Source: Tissierella praeacuta DSM 18095 (GTDB taxonomy: Bacteria > Bacillota > Clostridia > Tissierellales > Tissierellaceae). From it: a stretch of 64,000 nt of DNA. The notes under the pieces were generated by a model that saw nothing but the letters and a program-made list of their open reading frames with translations, had not been told where the DNA came from and ran no database searches. The stretch is from assembly GCF_900128955.1 (NCBI RefSeq), contig NZ_FQTY01000003.1, forward strand, positions 62,001-126,000. The letters are read 5' to 3'. Below, in pieces: positions 63,643 to 64,000 of this stretch (its first letter is position 1; each line of letters begins with the position of its first letter). The position numbers and the translations under genes were made by a program.

Positions 63643-64000
63643 CTAATTTGTAAACATTTGAGTCCAATAGTTTGTCCCATTACTTGATTGATAATGACCT
63701 ACACCTATTTTATTGAAGCTAGGATTCATTATGTTAGCTCTATGCCCAGATGAATTCATCCATCCTCTAACTACAGATTGGGCAGATACCTGTCCTCTTG
63801 CAATGTTTTCTCCTGCAGTTCTATAACTGATACCAAAGGATTTCATCATATCAAAAGGTGAACCATAAGTAGGAGAAGTATGACTGAAATAATTATTTTT
63901 TGCCATATCCTCAGATTTTTTCCTAGCTACACTTGATAGCTCACTACTAGCTACTAAAGGCTGTAAACCTTCTTTTTGCCTTTCTATATTTACCAATCTA
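63643..64000 (-). CDS. CAP (SCP/PR-1-like) domain secreted protein, partial
   Basis: The frame runs off the right end of the window; the visible 119 codons are the C-terminal domain. They show the CAP pattern: NIERQKEGLQPLVASSELSS, ARKKSEDMAKNNYFSHTSP (His), YRTAGENIARG (Glu) and GWMNSSGHRANIMNP (Glu replaced by Asn-Ser-Ser; His present), ending GVGHYQSSNGTNYWTQMF. Bacterial CAP proteins of this type (YkwD-like) are exported and often linked to spores or envelope. The apparent TTG start at 63996 is an edge artefact. The signal peptide and any repeats are beyond the window. Confidence 0.85.
   Translation of the reverse strand, partial: RLVNIERQKEGLQPLVASSELSSVARKKSEDMAKNNYFSHTSPTYGSPFDMMKSFGISYRTAGENIARGQVSAQSVVRGWMNSSGHRANIMNPSFNKIGVGHYQSSNGTNYWTQMFTN

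Overview
The window is strongly AT-rich and densely packed with genes on both strands. It looks like a chromosome segment of an anaerobic, spore-forming low-GC Firmicute (class Clostridia or Tissierellia). The evidence is Shine-Dalgarno sites of the AGGAGG type, a SleB-like spore hydrolase, a DUF4183/SPOCS-type spore-surface-like protein, a B12-dependent ribonucleotide reductase, a SUF cluster of the order sufCBDSU, CIRCE control of htpG and a sigma-54-controlled L-cysteine desulfidase. I saw no rRNA, complete tRNA, CRISPR array or intact transposase, and species cannot be named from the sequence alone.

Layout. 1-4.4 kb: end of an oligopeptide ABC operon (oppA fragment, oppBCDF). 5-6.7 kb: two mutually similar small membrane proteins plus a Cache-domain sensor without an output domain. 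6.7-11.7 kb: a gene graveyard (VOC, HD-hydrolase, ABC-2 permease and MerR remnants and a 129-bp direct repeat) around an intact ECF sigma/anti-sigma pair. 11.7-16.1 kb: PucR regulator, DUF917 protein and NCS1 permease. 16.1-16.9 kb: sleB-like hydrolase behind a c-di-AMP riboswitch. 17.2-19.2 kb: broken hydroxyacid dehydrogenase and intact glycerate kinase. 19.6-23.8 kb: a compact RiPP-like locus with two radical SAM/SPASM enzymes, a 28-residue Cys-ending peptide gene between them and an ABC exporter. 23.8-28.8 kb: SUF operon with a perfect Fur box. 28.9-33.6 kb: L,D-transpeptidase and DUF4183 surface proteins. 33.8-38.9 kb: aminopeptidase, phosphoesterase, a TetR unit with paired operators, fragments and a hemerythrin protein. 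39-45 kb: htpG (CIRCE), DUF445, nrdJ (paired NrdR-like boxes) and a PsiE-like protein. 45-53.6 kb: FMN oxidase, M20 peptidase, CcdA/TlpA pair, arginase, RNase H, deaminase, SixA-like phosphatase and Ntn hydrolase. 53.7-57 kb: sigma-54 activator with cdsB. 57-64 kb: MscL, CapA-like, patatin, a small secreted protein, peroxiredoxin with a second identical Fur box, NUDIX, MATE and a CAP protein cut by the window end.

Two themes stand out. First, the regulatory sites are unusually legible (c-di-AMP riboswitch, CIRCE, Fur, NrdR, TetR, sigma-54 with twin upstream boxes), so several local regulons can be proposed from sequence alone. Second, genes are decaying by small deletions and point changes (HD hydrolase, glycerate dehydrogenase, flavin oxidase, GIY-YIG, VOC, MerR). 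The best candidate for an undescribed system is the 19.6-23.8 kb peptide locus.
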